Shown: positions 1-27,778 of the stretch, in pieces
Numbering within the stretch: the first letter of the stretch is position 1
Layout of the letters: each line of letters starts with the position of its first letter
Source: Doris montereyensis
Lineage: Eukaryota; Mollusca; Gastropoda; Nudibranchia; Dorididae
NCBI GenBank assembly: GCA_037039925.1
Contig: JAXRKP010000574.1
Location: 90,001 to 154,000, forward strand
Reading direction: 5' to 3'
Length of the DNA stretch: 64,000 bases
The notes under the pieces: model-generated
The model's database searches: none
What the model was told of the DNA's origin: nothing
The model's input: only the letters and a program-made list of their open reading frames with translations
Translations under genes and position numbers: made by a program

Positions 1-1993
1 AGCTCTACTCTCTCGGAATTCGACTCAACATCACCAACGGAAATAGAAAATTTAATCAATAAAATGCCATCTAAAACCTGTGATCTTGAGTCCATAACAA
101 CCTGGCTGTTAGAGTTCTCAGATATTCTGTCTCCTGCCATCTCAACTATCGTGAACAACAGCCTTCATAATGGCATATTTCCATCTTCACTAAAACACTC
201 TAGTGTAACCCTATCATTAAACAATCATCGTTGAATAAGGACGAACTCAAGAATTATAGACCAATCTCTAATCTGCCAGCCCTTTCCAAGATCATTGAGA
301 AAATTGTTAACCGCCGTCTTACGCAACACATTGATAGCAACAAAATGTCGACACATTTCCAATCTGCGTACAGAAAACACCACAGTACGGAAACATCGCT
401 TTTGAGGGTGCACGATGACATCATTAGGATGATCGACAACAAGTCATGTGTCATGCTCGTTTTGTTAGATCTGAACGCCGCATTTGATTCTATCGACCAT
501 GGAATCTTGCTATCACGATTGCAACACCAATTTGGAATCAACGAGACTGCCCTGATATGGTTCGATACCTACCTTCAGGAGAGAACACAATCGGTATTGA
601 TTGACTCTTCGAAATCATTGCCTTTAAAACTTCAACATGGTGTTCCCCGAGGGTCTATCCTAGGACCAGTTCTCTTTACTCTCTACATCACTCCATTAGC
701 TGACATAACTGAGAGGCATAACATAAACTATCATCTATATGCAAACGACACTCAACTATGCATACCCCTGAGCACCAGCAATCCTGCAGCATCCATTCAG
801 ACACTTCAGGATTGCACCACAGATATATAGACTTGGATGATAGAAAACAGACTTAGATTAAATGGAGATAAAAGAAATATAATTGTCTTTGGAACGCGTA
901 CATCGCGCAAAACTATTAATGCATGCAATGTAAATATTTGTAATTCACATATTGAAATTTCCAATGCTGTTAAGAATTTAGGCTTTCTTCTTGATCCTCA
1001 CCTCACAACGGAGAAGCAAATTAATAAAATATGTCCCATCTATGTTCCATCTTAAGAATATTGCAGAATCAGATATTTTATTTATGAGGATACTGCTAAA
1101 CTTTTGATAAATGCCTTTGTTACAAGTATATTGGATTACTGCAACCCCTCTTGTCTGGTATGTCAAAAAACATCTATCTAAACTTCAAAAGATACAAAAT
1201 TATGCAGCCAGAACTATTGCTCTTAAAAATAAATCTGATCACTTTACGAATGTACTTAAAGACCTCCATTGGTTGCCAGTCAGAGAGAGAAGTGACTTTA
1301 AGGTCCTTTGCATTACTTATAAATGTTTAAATAATCTAGCTCCCCCTATCTAGACGAGCTTTTAACCCCTATTTTAAACCTAGAGTCTTGAGGTCTAATA
1401 ATAGTAACTATCTTTGTATACCCGGTACATCGACTCGTTTTGGTGAGAAAGCTTTTTCTGTGTGTGCACCTCAACTGTGGAATGGTCTGGATGAATGTTG
1501 TAGGAATTCCATATCCCTTGAATCGTTTAGGAAGTCTCTTAAAACCCACCTTTTTAAGAGGGCATGTAATGCTTAGCGTCTTTTTAAGCCTTTAACGATC
1601 GTTGTTTTTGTTAGGATAGCTTATATTTATAATGAATATTTTGATTATGTCTATGCGCATTATATATCTCGTGTCTCTTGTAAGAATGCTCTATTCATTG
1701 AATATTTTACTAATTCATTGTATCTATCTTTTAGCTTAATGTATTATTTACAATGTATCTTTTAGGTTTCGCGATCATGTTATACTCTTTGTATGTTTTA
1801 AGATTGTTGTATCATTTGAATCCTTTGAGTGTACTCTTAAACCATTTTATTTTAGGATAATCATATCATACATTTTGACCCTTTTAAATATCATGTCCTA
1901 TGACCATTATTTTTATTTTATTTATGTTGTATTGTATGTTATTGTGGGGCGCTTTGAGCTCTTTTGAGAAAAGGCACTATAGAAATATATATA
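1..1993 (+). mobile_element. CR1/L2-like non-LTR retrotransposon, 5'-truncated by window edge, degenerate
   Basis: Conceptual translation gives a LINE reverse transcriptase in several broken frames. Frame 1 (1-230) carries a block resembling the region before RT domain 1. Frame 3 (231-830) carries NYRPISNLPALSKIIEK, the LDLNAAFDSIDH block and GVPRGSILGPVLF. The catalytic box reads YANDTQL, where active elements have YADD. An in-frame TAG at 828-830 interrupts DI*TWM. Further pieces follow at 837-1055, 1111-1353 (LHWLPVRERSDFKVL, typical of CR1/L2 C-termini) and 1388-1576 (LWNGL...SFRKSLKTHLF). The 3' end (1947-1985) has the gcgctttgag...aggcactatag motif common to CR1/L2 tails, then a microsatellite. 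At least two frameshifts, one nonsense codon and a lost catalytic Asp make it dead. The clade is from recalled motif patterns, not a tree. Confidence 0.9.
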
Positions 1994-1997
1994 TATA

Positions 1998-2041
<44 letters not shown>
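1994..2041 (+). repeat. (TTA)n microsatellite, LINE 3' tail
   Basis: A short (TA)n run passes into about 14 TTA units directly after the LINE 3' motif, the usual terminal microsatellite of CR1/L2-type elements. Confidence 0.9.
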
Positions 2042-2043
<2 letters not shown>

Positions 2044-2046
2044 CAT

Positions 2047-5000
2047 AGCACTTGTTTATGTGTAAAAGTATGAGGGACTTATTTATGTGTAAACGTATGT
2101 GTACTTATTTAAGTGTAAATGCATGTGAGACTTGTTTATGTGTAGACATACGTGAAACTCGTCTATGTGTATATGTACATGGGACTTGTTTATGTGTAAA
2201 CGTATATGGGACTTGTTTACGTGTTGACATACGTGGAACTTGTTTTTGTGTAGACATACGTGAAACTCGTCTATGTGTAGATGTACATTGGACTTGTGTA
2301 TGTGTAAACGTATATGGGACTTGTTTATGTGTAGACATACGTGGGACTTGTTTATGTGTAAGCATTTGAGGATCACGTTTAAGTGAGACTTATTTATGTG
2401 TAAATGTATGTGGTACTTGTTTATGTGTAAACGTATGTGGTACTTGTTTATGTGTAAATGTATGTGGAACTTGTTTATGTGTAAATTTATGTGGAACTTA
2501 TTTATGTGTAAATGTATGTGGAACTTATTTATGTGTAAATGTATATGGAACTTATTTATGTGTAAATGTATGTGGAACTTATTTATGTGTAAATGTATGT
2601 GGAAATAATTTATGTGTAAATGTATGTGGTACTTGTTTATGTGTAAATGTATGTGGAAATAATTTATGTGTAAATGTATGTGGCACTTGTTTATGTGTAA
2701 ATGTATGTGGAAATAATTTATGTGTAAATGTATGTGGTACTTGTTTATGTGTAGATATACGTGGAACTTATTTATGTTGTATTGTATGTTATTGTGATAC
2801 TTATTTATGTGTAAATGTATGTGGTACTTGTTTATGTGTAAACATACAGGGAACTTGTTTATGTGTAGATGTACGTGGAACTTATTTATGTGTAAATGTA
2901 TGTGGAACTTATTTGTGTGTAAATGTATGTGATACTTATTTATGTGTAAACGTATGTTGTACTCGTTTATGTGCAAACGTATGTGTTACTTATATATGTG
3001 TTAACGTATGTTGTACTTGTTTATGTGTAAATGTATGTGTTACTTATTTATGTGTAAACGTATGTTGTACTTGTTTATGTGTAAATGTATGTGTTACTTA
3101 TTTATGTGTAAACGTATGTTGTACTTGTTTATGTGTAAACGTATGTTGTACTTGTTTATGTGTAAATGTATGTGGGACTTATTTATGTGTAGACATACAT
3201 GGAATTTGTTTATGTGTAAATGTACGTGGAACATGTTTATGTGTAGACATACGTGGAACTTGTTTATGTGTAGACACATGTGGGACTTGTTTATGTGTAA
3301 ACATACATGGAACTTTTTATGTGTAGACACATGTGGGACTTGTTTATGTGTAAACATACATGGAACTTTTTTATGTGTAGACATACGTGGAACTTGTTTA
3401 TGTCTAGACATATGTGGAACTTATTTATGTGTAGACACATGTGGGTATTGTTTATGTGTAAACATATGTGGAGCTTATTTATGTGTAGAAATACGTGGGA
3501 CTTGTTTATGTGTAGACATACGTGGAACTTGTTTATGTGTAAATGTACGTGGGATTTGTTTATGTGTAGACATATGTGGGACTTGTTTTTGTGTAGACAT
3601 ACATGGAACTTGTTTATGTGTACATGTTTGTGGGACTTGTTTATGTGTAGACATACATGGAACTTGTTTATGTGAAGACATACGTGGAACTTGTTTATGT
3701 GTACATGTTTGTGGGACTTGTTTATGTGTAGACATACGTGGAACTTGTTTATGTGTAGACATACGTGGAACTTGTTTATGTGTAGACATACAGTGGAACT
3801 TGTTTATGTGTAAATGTACGTGGGACTTGTTTATGTGTAGACATACGTGGAACTTGTTTATGTGTACATGTACGTGGGACTTGTTTATTTATGTGTAGAC
3901 TTGTTTATGTGTAGACATATGTGGGACTTGTTTATGTGTAGACATACGTGGAACTTGTTTATGTGTACTTGTACGTGGGACTTGTTTATGTGTAGACATA
4001 CATGGAACTTGTTTATGTGTAGACGTACATGGAACTTGTTTATGTGTAGACATACATGGAACTTGTTTATGTGTAGACATACATGGAACTTGTTTATGTG
4101 TAGACATACGTGGAACTTGTTTATGTGTAGACATACGTGGAACTTGTTTATGTGTAGACATATGTGGAACTTGTTTATGTGTAGACATATGTGGAACTTG
4201 TTTATGTGTAGACATATGTGGAACTTGTTTATGTGTAGACATATGTGGAACTTGTTTATGTGTAGACATATGTGGAACTTGTTTATGTGTAGATGTACAG
4301 TGGAACTTGTTTATGTGTAGACATACATGGGACTTGTTTATGTGTAGATGTACGTGGAACTTGTTTATGTGTAGATGTACGTGGGACTTGTTTATGTGTA
4401 GACATACAGGGAACTTGTTTATGTGTAGACGTACAGTGGAACTTGTTTATGTGTAGATGTACAGTGGGACTTGTTTATGTGTAGACGTACAGTGGGACTT
4501 GTTTATGTGTAGACGTACGTGGAATTTGTTTATGTGGACTTGTTTATGTGTACATGTACGTGGGACTTGTTTATGTGTAGACATACGTGGGACTTGTTTA
4601 TGTGTAGACATACATGGAACTTGTTTATGTGTAGACATACGTGGAACTTGTTTATGTGTAGATATACATGGAACTTGTTTATGTGTAGACATACGTCTAA
4701 CTTGTTTATGTGTAGACATACGTGGGACTTGTTTATGTGTAAACATACATGGAACTTGTTTATGTGTAGAAATACTTGTTTATGGGACTTGTTTATGTGT
4801 AAATATACATGGAACTTGTTTATGTGTAAACGTATGTGGAACTTGTTTATGTGTACTGTAACATTTGAGGATCATATTTAAGTATAAATGTATGTGGTAC
4901 TTGATTTTTCATAAATGTATGAGGGACTTGTTTATGTGTAGATGTAGGACGTTATTGTTTAAACTTGACTTTTGTGTAAACATATGTGGGACTCTGTTTA

Positions 5001-5110
5001 TGTGTAAATGTACATGGATTTGTTTATGTGTAGAAATACTTGGGACTTGTTTATATTTAACGTACATGGCACTTGTTTATGTGTAACGTATGTGGAATTT
5101 GTTTATGTGT
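2047..5110. repeat. 27-bp minisatellite, roughly 110 copies
   Basis: The unit begins acttgtttatgtgta and then varies as aatgtatgtgga (mostly the first third) or gacatacgtgga (mostly later). Because 27 is nine codons, the array stays open in several frames on both strands and yields Cys/Met/Trp-rich nine-residue repeats. There is no codon bias, start context or conserved domain, so these frames are not counted as genes. The array begins immediately after the LINE tail. Confidence 0.97.
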
Positions 5111-5631
5111 ACTGATTTTTTATGTGTAAATTTGAGGACTTGTTTATGTGTAGATATATGTGGAACTTGATTATGTGTCAATAAGTGACTTGTTTATATG
5201 ATAGGGACTTGTTTCTGTGTCTTTAAAAGTTTGTTTGAGGACTTGTTATTGATGACTGCTTTTTGTGTAAACATATGAGAGACTCGTTTATTTGTAAATG
5301 TACAAAGGGATCTGTTTCTGTGTATATATACCTGAGACGTGTCTTCTCTTCTATTTAACGTACATCTCTCTCTCTTCTCTCTTTCTCTCTCTCTCTCTAG
5401 ACGTGGTCTCTCTCTCTCTTCTTCTCTTATGTTTAAATGTGCACTTGTTTATGTGATTTGTTTCTGTGTCTTTATCACGTGATTTTTTGATTGTAAATGT
5501 ATGGGGGACTTGTTTATGTCTAGATATGTGGAACTTGCTTATGTGTCAACGTATGAGTGACTTGTTTATATGATATCCACTGTCTGTGTCTCTGTCTTTA
5601 TCCTCTCGGTTTGTTTGATTCTCCTGCCTGT

Positions 5632-5632
<1 letters not shown>
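5111..5632. repeat. Degenerate end of the 27-bp array with CT-rich insert
   Basis: Recognisable but irregular fragments of the same unit (acttgtttatgtgta and variants) continue to about 5560. They are interrupted by CT-rich sequence at 5360-5430, as expected at the decaying edge of a minisatellite. Confidence 0.8.
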
Positions 5633-5720
<88 letters not shown>

Positions 5721-5725
5721 TTCTG
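5633..5725. repeat. (CT)n microsatellite
   Basis: Nearly pure CT dinucleotide run of about 90 bp. Its open frames (Ser-Leu repeats) are artefacts. Confidence 0.97.
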
Positions 5726-6061
5726 CCCCTCTGTTCAAACAAAACTTTCAAAAATGCGATGGTTTCTTTCTTTCACTGAACATGCGCTGATATTTATATG
5801 TATGGCTGATATTTATATGTACTCATAATAAATCTGAAAGACGTTTATTAAAACAAACAAAAAACAATAACAAAATGCGGATGGACACAGAACATCCCTT
5901 TTACCCAAAACTTTATTGTAGCTAAAAAAAAAAATACAAAAAAAAAGCAAGCAAAAAAAAACTAACAAAGGGGAATAATACATGAAGGCTTTCTTCACTA
6001 CAATTACACTGAATTAATCCAAATTCCAATAACCACCTAAAGAATAATAGTCATATATATT

Positions 6062-6682
<621 letters not shown>

Positions 6683-6988
6683 ATATGTAAAGAATTCACC
6701 TCAATAGCAAAACAATACAAAAGCATTTCACGATATCATTGAATAATTTACATCCATTGTTATCATCTCAAACAGTCTTACTATTGTCAAAAGAAAAAGT
6801 AAAAAGAAACAGTAAAAATTTATTCGCAGATTTTGTTGATTGATCGTTGTTTGAGATTTCACGATTTTTGTTGTTGAGATTTTGCCACCCAAGATAAATA
6901 ATACATGTATTTTTCTAACTCAAAATTGTCGAAGACAATGATTTAAAAAAGGTTCAGTTATGCATTATGGTCTGCACTTAGTGTTTTC
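6683..6988. other. Unique AT-rich sequence, nothing recognised
   Basis: I see no gene, RNA or repeat in this stretch. Confidence 0.6.
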
Positions 6989-7178
6989 CTCACAAATCCC
7001 TATAAAAAGTTTTGAATCACATGTCTTTCCTCACAAATCCCTATAGAAAGTTTTGAATCAAATGTCTTTCCTCATAAATCCCTATAAAAGTTTTGAATCA
7101 AATGTCTTTCCTCATAAATCCCTATAAAAGTTTTGAATCAAATGTCTTTCCTCATAAATCCCTATAGAAAGGTGAATC
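6989..7178. repeat. About 41-bp tandem repeat, 4-5 copies
   Basis: The unit contains aatccctata, ttttgaatca and atgtctttcctca. Copies differ by a few bases and one A-run length. Confidence 0.9.
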
Positions 7179-7411
7179 AATCTCATAGAGAAGGATGATG
7201 AGATTGTGAGACGTGAATGGTTTAAGGCATCCAGCGTCATTTCAATTCACGGATTCTTATTCATACATAATATACACATGTAGGTTTTCGTCTTAGATAC
7301 TTATTCACCATAAATAAAACGGAATAAAGACAATGATCAACTTCATAATTAAATAACATAGTTTAAGAACTATTTACATGTTTCAGTACCGTACATTATC
7401 TATGTTTCTGT
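7179..7411. other. Spacer, nothing recognised
   Basis: No feature seen between the 41-bp repeat and the SINE. Confidence 0.5.
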
Positions 7412-7735
7412 TTCTGTCATGGTGGTGACCTAATGAATAGGCTACTCGACTTGGCATCATGAAGTCCTGGATTCGAACTGAGTCAACTCTGCTAGGATTA
7501 TCAATATGTTCCTTGATAGGGAAAATGCTTAACTCGCATAATTTCTCCAATGAAGCCATGTCGTACATATGGGTGCAAGACATTGTTAGTTGTGGAGTAA
7601 AATTTGCAATACACTGATGTCCTGTCCAGGAGTTGATAAATAATCACTTGGTCGGTCCACTTTACAATATAGAAACTTGGATACGCTCCAGCTCTATGAG
7701 CCCTTACTACATTGTGTATCACAATCTTACATCAA
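7412..7735 (+). mobile_element. tRNA-derived SINE, family B, diverged copy
   Basis: The head contains tcatgaagtcctggattcga, which aligns with tcatgaagtcccgggttcga of the copy at 45005-45240; this is a Pol III box B context. The bodies share gtcctgtccagga and a gctctatgag/gctctatggg block near the 3' end. This copy carries extra sequence in the middle. It is recognised mainly by comparison with the second copy in the window. Confidence 0.7.
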
Positions 7736-7739
7736 CTGC

Positions 7740-8663
7740 ATTTTGTGCAGACTTGCTTTTCTGTTGTGACCATGTCATTGCTGGTGTGATTATGTAATGT
7801 CTGTATTTTATATTATGGGTAAGTTCTTAGTGGCAGGGTACGGTAACTCTCTGTATTATCCCTTTCAAGCCTGCATTTGGCACCAGAAAAGAAAAAAAAG
7901 GCATTCATAAGAACAGCATTTGGGCAAAGGACATACTGGTACAGGAAATTGTAAGAAGAAGAAGCAAGAAGGCAAAAGTACGACATCAAAGATGGAAGGA
8001 AATTTCGTGACAAAGGTTGAATATCAAGGCACACACAATAAACTTGAGATGAAAACAATATCAAGACACCTTAAAGGGTAAGACTGCTGAGCAAGAAATA
8101 TTAATTCAAAAGAAGTCAACAAGTTTCATTCCTTGAAGAAACAGAGGTCAACAAGGGTAAAAACACAATTGGTTAAAGTGGAAAATCCATAGGGTAAAGA
8201 CACTGTGTAAGTTTTGTAATTGTTTGTACATTTTTGTGTTGTTTTGTTATTTTTGTTATACATTTTGAGTCGTTCTTTAGAATTACAAGACGTAATATGA
8301 CTAAGCCGAAAAATAAAAAGGAGGGTTGGGGGGCAGGGGAGAAACACTTATATTAAGATGTTGTTTTTTTCAATGGATGTAGTTCTTTTCATATTCAGCT
8401 ATCATTTTCAGAGGTAAAACTTGACAAAGGCCCAACAGTTCTACTTCCCCTTCATAAATATAGTTGATATTTTCAAGGTATTCTGGAGACAAGAGATAGT
8501 TGCATAAAACTCAAGTGTCTCAGAGAAAGCTATTTTCACAGTTGTGATATTTACTAATATTTGAATTTGAGAAAAATAAAACAAAACAGAACATATCTTT
8601 ATCAAATGTCGTGGAAAAAAAAAGAAAAGAAAAGAAAAAAAGCATCATATCATTCAAAGAAAA
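7740..8663. other. Intergenic sequence, nothing recognised
   Basis: AT-rich, with a few A runs and GT-rich stretches. I see no exon with plausible splice sites and no repeat. Confidence 0.5.
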
Positions 8664-10128
8664 AACTCCCAGAAACCTTATCTTTGTACAATGCACTGTG
8701 AATTTTGTAGAGAATACCCCAGAAACCTTATCTTTGTACAATGCACTGTGAATTTTGTAGAGAATACCCCAGAAACCTTATCTTTGTACAATGCACTGTG
8801 AATTTTGTAGAGAATACCCCAGAAACCTTATCTTTGTACAATGCACAGAGAAACCTTATCTTTGTACAATGCACTGTGAATTTTGTAGAGAATACCCCCA
8901 GAAACCTTATCTTTGTACAATGCACTGTGAATTTTGTATAGAATACCCCCAGAAAATATCTTTGTACAATGCACTGTGAATTTTGTAGAGAATACCCCAG
9001 AAACCTTATCTTTGTACAATGCACTGTGAATTTTGTAGAGAATACCCCCAGAAACCTTATCTTTGTACAATGCACTGTGAATTTTGTAGAGAATACCCCA
9101 GAAACCTTATCTTTGTACAATGCACTGTGAATTTTGTAGAGAATACCCCCAGAAACCTTATCTTTGTACAATGCACTGTGAATTTTGTAGAGAATACCCC
9201 AGAAACCTTATCTTTGTACAATGCACTGTGAATTTTACAGAGAATACCCCCAGAAACCTTATCTTTGTACAATGCTGTGAATTTTGTGAGAATACCCCCA
9301 GAAAATTTTGTACAATAGAATTTTGTAGAGAATACCCCAGAAACCTTATCTTTGTACAATGCACTGTGAATTTTGTAGAGAATACCCCAGAAACCTTATC
9401 TTTGTACAATGCACTGTGAATTTTGTAGAGAATACCCCAGAAACCTTATCTTTGTACAATGCACTGTGAATTTTGTAGAGAATACCCCCAGAAACCTTAT
9501 CTTTGTACAATGCACTGTGAATTTTGTAGAGAATACCCCCCAGAAACCTTATCTTTGTACAATGCACTGTGAATTTTGTAGAGAATACCCCCAGAAACCT
9601 TTTATCTTTGAATACAATGTACAATGCTAGAGAATGAATTTTGTAGAGAATACCCCCAGAAACCTTATCTTTGTACAATGCACTGTGAATTTTGTAGAGA
9701 ATACCCCAGAAACCTTATCTTTGTACAATGCACTGTGAATTTTGTAGAGAATACCCCAGAAACCTTATCTTTGTACAATGCACTGTGAATTTTGTAGAGA
9801 ATACCCCAGAAACCTTATCTTTGTACAATGCACTGTGAATTTTGTAGAGAATACCCCCAGAAACCTTATCTTTGTACAATGCACTGTGAATTTTGTAGAG
9901 AATACCCCCAGAAACCTTATCTTTGTACAATGCACAGAAATACCCCCAGAAACCTTATCTTTGTACAATGCACTGTGAATTTTTAAGAAAAACTCCAGAA
10001 ATCTTATGTTTGTACAATGCACTGTGAATTTTTAAGAAAAAACTCCAGAAATCTTATGTTTGTACAATGCACTGTGAATTTTTAAGAAAAAACTCCAGAA
10101 ATCTTATGTTTGTACAATGCACTGTGAG
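8664..10128. repeat. 50-bp tandem array, about 29 copies
   Basis: The unit runs through ccagaaaccttatctttgta, then caatgcactgtgaattttgt, then agagaatacc. Most copies are near-identical. Short deleted copies occur near 8845, 8955, 9275-9330, 9600-9640 and 9935. The last three or four copies (from about 9980) form a diverged subtype with tttttaagaaaaaactcc. The unit contains the palindrome TTGTACAA. Open frames are artefacts. Confidence 0.97.
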
Positions 10129-11125
10129 TTCTTTAGCACTCATAAGCATTAGAGAGTAAAAACGATACAAAAACTCCATGAAAAGAAGGAAATAAATACA
10201 GAACTGCCGTTACCTTGTAGAACGGATCAGTTTTTATACATTCTCATTCTAGTGTATGTAAGGAAAATATTCTAGGCTTCGTTGAAATGTATCCGGACAA
10301 CCATATGCGGTGATCTCAGGGTGATATTTCAGGTAAAATAAACAATTGTGTTCACAATCAGCTGGATTATGATAAAGAATGTTATTTGTTGTAAATTTGT
10401 TAGGCAATTATGTGAATACATCATAGGCATACAAGCTCCAAGGCAATTGCTAACTGCATATAAATAAGTAGCGTTATAAAATTATATGGAAAAACATTCA
10501 ACTGATACATTGCTAGCATAATGGCAATGTTAACATTTTACAAGTTTATCACAGTTTGGATCAATGAATATATTTGGCACCAAAAAAAAAAAGAAGAGAA
10601 GATAATAATGGAATCAAGGCATGCTGAATTTGTGTAATGCTCTTTAACTTCTTTGTTTTTTATCCTTTTATTATTTTTTTTGTACTTGTCACATTGAATC
10701 AAAACAAATTTTCTTTGTTTGGGGTCAAAATAATCATTTGTATCACCTTACTTATGATTTGAAGAGGGTAAGGGACGTCTTTTTAAAAATTACATTTTGT
10801 AAGTGGGGAAAGAGCCACCTGTATAATTATTGACATTGACAACAAAGACATAGGATTGGATCTAAAGAATATACTGGATACATAAATGCTAATGGAACTA
10901 GATATAATAATGGATTTAGACGATATAATTCATCTGATATTGTAACTGTTCTAGATAAATTTATTGATCTAAACATACATAATCATGATAACTACATCGT
11001 AAATAACTTCTAACGTTTCAACATAAAGCAAACTCTAGTGTGTTTGAATGTCTGGTCACAATAGAGGTTTTCAGTTTGATTTTCTTGATTTTGTTATTTT
11101 CATTAATCTTCACAGATGTCGTTAT
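10129..11125. other. Intergenic sequence, nothing recognised
   Basis: AT-rich unique sequence without a supported exon, RNA or transposon motif. Confidence 0.5.
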
Positions 11126-11126
11126 G

Positions 11127-11883
11127 ACCAATGAATTCCAAACCAATGAAATCCCAACCAATGAAATCCCAACCAACGAAATCCCAACCAATGAAATCCC
11201 AACCAATGAATTCCAAACCAATGAAATCCTAACCAATAAAATCCTAACCAATGAAATCCCAAATCAATGAAATCCAAACCAATGAAATCCAAACCAATGA
11301 AATCCTAACCAATGAATTCCAACCAATGAAATCCCAACCAATGAAATCCTAACCAATAAAATCCTAACCAATGAATTCCCAACCAATGAAATCCCAACCA
11401 ATGAATTCCAAACCAATGAAATCCTAACCAATAAAATCCTAACCAATGAAATCCCAACCAATGAAATCCCAACCAATGAAATCCAAACTAATGAAATCCC
11501 AACCAATGAAATCCCAACCAAAGAAATCCCAACCAATGAAACCCAAACCAATGAAATCCAAACCAATGAAATCCAAACCAATGAAATCCTAACGAATGAA
11601 ATCCTATTATGATTGGCTTGGTCTGGTTATTATTCAACACTTTTCATCGAAAAAACCAATAAAATCCTAACCAATGAAATCCCAACCAATGAAATCCCAA
11701 CCAATGAAATCCAAACCAATGAAATCCCAACCAATGAAATCCCAACCAAAGAAATCCCAACCAATGAAACCCAAACCAATGAAACCCAAACCAATGAAAT
11801 CCAAACCAATGAAATCCTAACGAATGAAATCCTATTATGATTGGCTTGGCCTGGTTATTATTCAACACTTTTCATCGAAAAAA
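11127..11883. repeat. 15-bp tandem array in two blocks with duplicated spacer
   Basis: The unit is accaatgaaatccca with variants (aaacc, cctaacc, gaattcc). Block 1 spans about 11127-11604 and block 2 about 11656-11833. Each block is followed by the same 50-bp non-repeat spacer (11605-11655 and 11834-11883, containing attatgattggcttgg), so a block plus spacer was duplicated as a unit. The five-codon period gives spurious Thr-Asn-Glu-Ile-Pro frames. Confidence 0.95.
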
Positions 11884-12523
11884 ATCAAATCGGCCTCATT
11901 CTTTCTTCAGTTTTATTTTTTATGATAAATTGAGTCCTTTATAAATGACATTCAGAAAGCCACCCGCTTAGGAATCTTCGACAATAAAGTATGACATATA
12001 GAACACAGTAATTTTGATAAACAAAAATCATTTTTACGCACTTAGGGAATCTACGACCACTTAAGTATGACATATAGAACACAGTAACTTTGATAAACAA
12101 GAAACATCTTTCATTGAAATAACAAGGCACAGAAAACCTCGGATGTTAGAAACAAGAGAGGAATATCCCCCTACCCTTAGACCAGTACATGGGAAACAAG
12201 TGCAGGATGAATTCAGAAACATTAATATAGTCAGTGTAGTATAAAGCCAGGGATTATTGTTGTTATGTATAACAAAAGGCAATAAATTAATATAAAACAA
12301 GGGGAGAATCTCTGCTGCAGGCGTGAGATTTTTCTATAAAAAAACAATTCATATAAAAAGGAAAATGATATTATAATACTTCAATTACCATTGATGAAAT
12401 TGCAATTGATTTATAGACTTAAACAGATATTTTGAGATCATTGTGAAACGAAGTTTGGTTTAAAATGCAGTTAAATAGCAAAAACATATGTTCTAAAGTC
12501 CATTTTTAATGTTTCATTGTGAT
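11884..12523. other. 3' flank of the VWA-type gene
   Basis: This follows the TAG of the minus-strand VWA gene. On the minus strand an AATAAA lies at 11917-11912 and could serve for polyadenylation. A short duplication (gacatatagaacacagtaa) appears at about 11993 and 12068. Nothing else is recognised. Confidence 0.4.
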
Positions 12524-27529
<15,006 letters not shown>

Positions 27530-27532
27530 ACT

Positions 27533-27745
27533 GTATCAAGATTAAAACATAAAAAATATACAGATCTTTTAACAAATTTTAAAACTGTCTAATGGCTAAA
27601 TGTCCAATATGATTTTGTCCTATCTGTATTTGTTTTATCCTTCGGAATAAGGGTGCAAAAAAAATAAAAGAAGCAAATTAGAATCAAAGAGAACAAAAAG
27701 ATAGAACAAAAAGAAAACACGGTAATGATAATAATAATAATAATA

Positions 27746-27778
<33 letters not shown>

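Noticed and set aside
2047..5110. Long open frames on both strands encoding Cys/Met/Trp- or His/Lys-rich nine-residue repeats
   Set aside because: They follow from a 27-bp tandem repeat (nine codons) and are open in several frames at once, with no domain or start context.
8664..10128. CRISPR-like array
   Set aside because: Units are directly tandem without unique spacers, and the DNA is animal nuclear.
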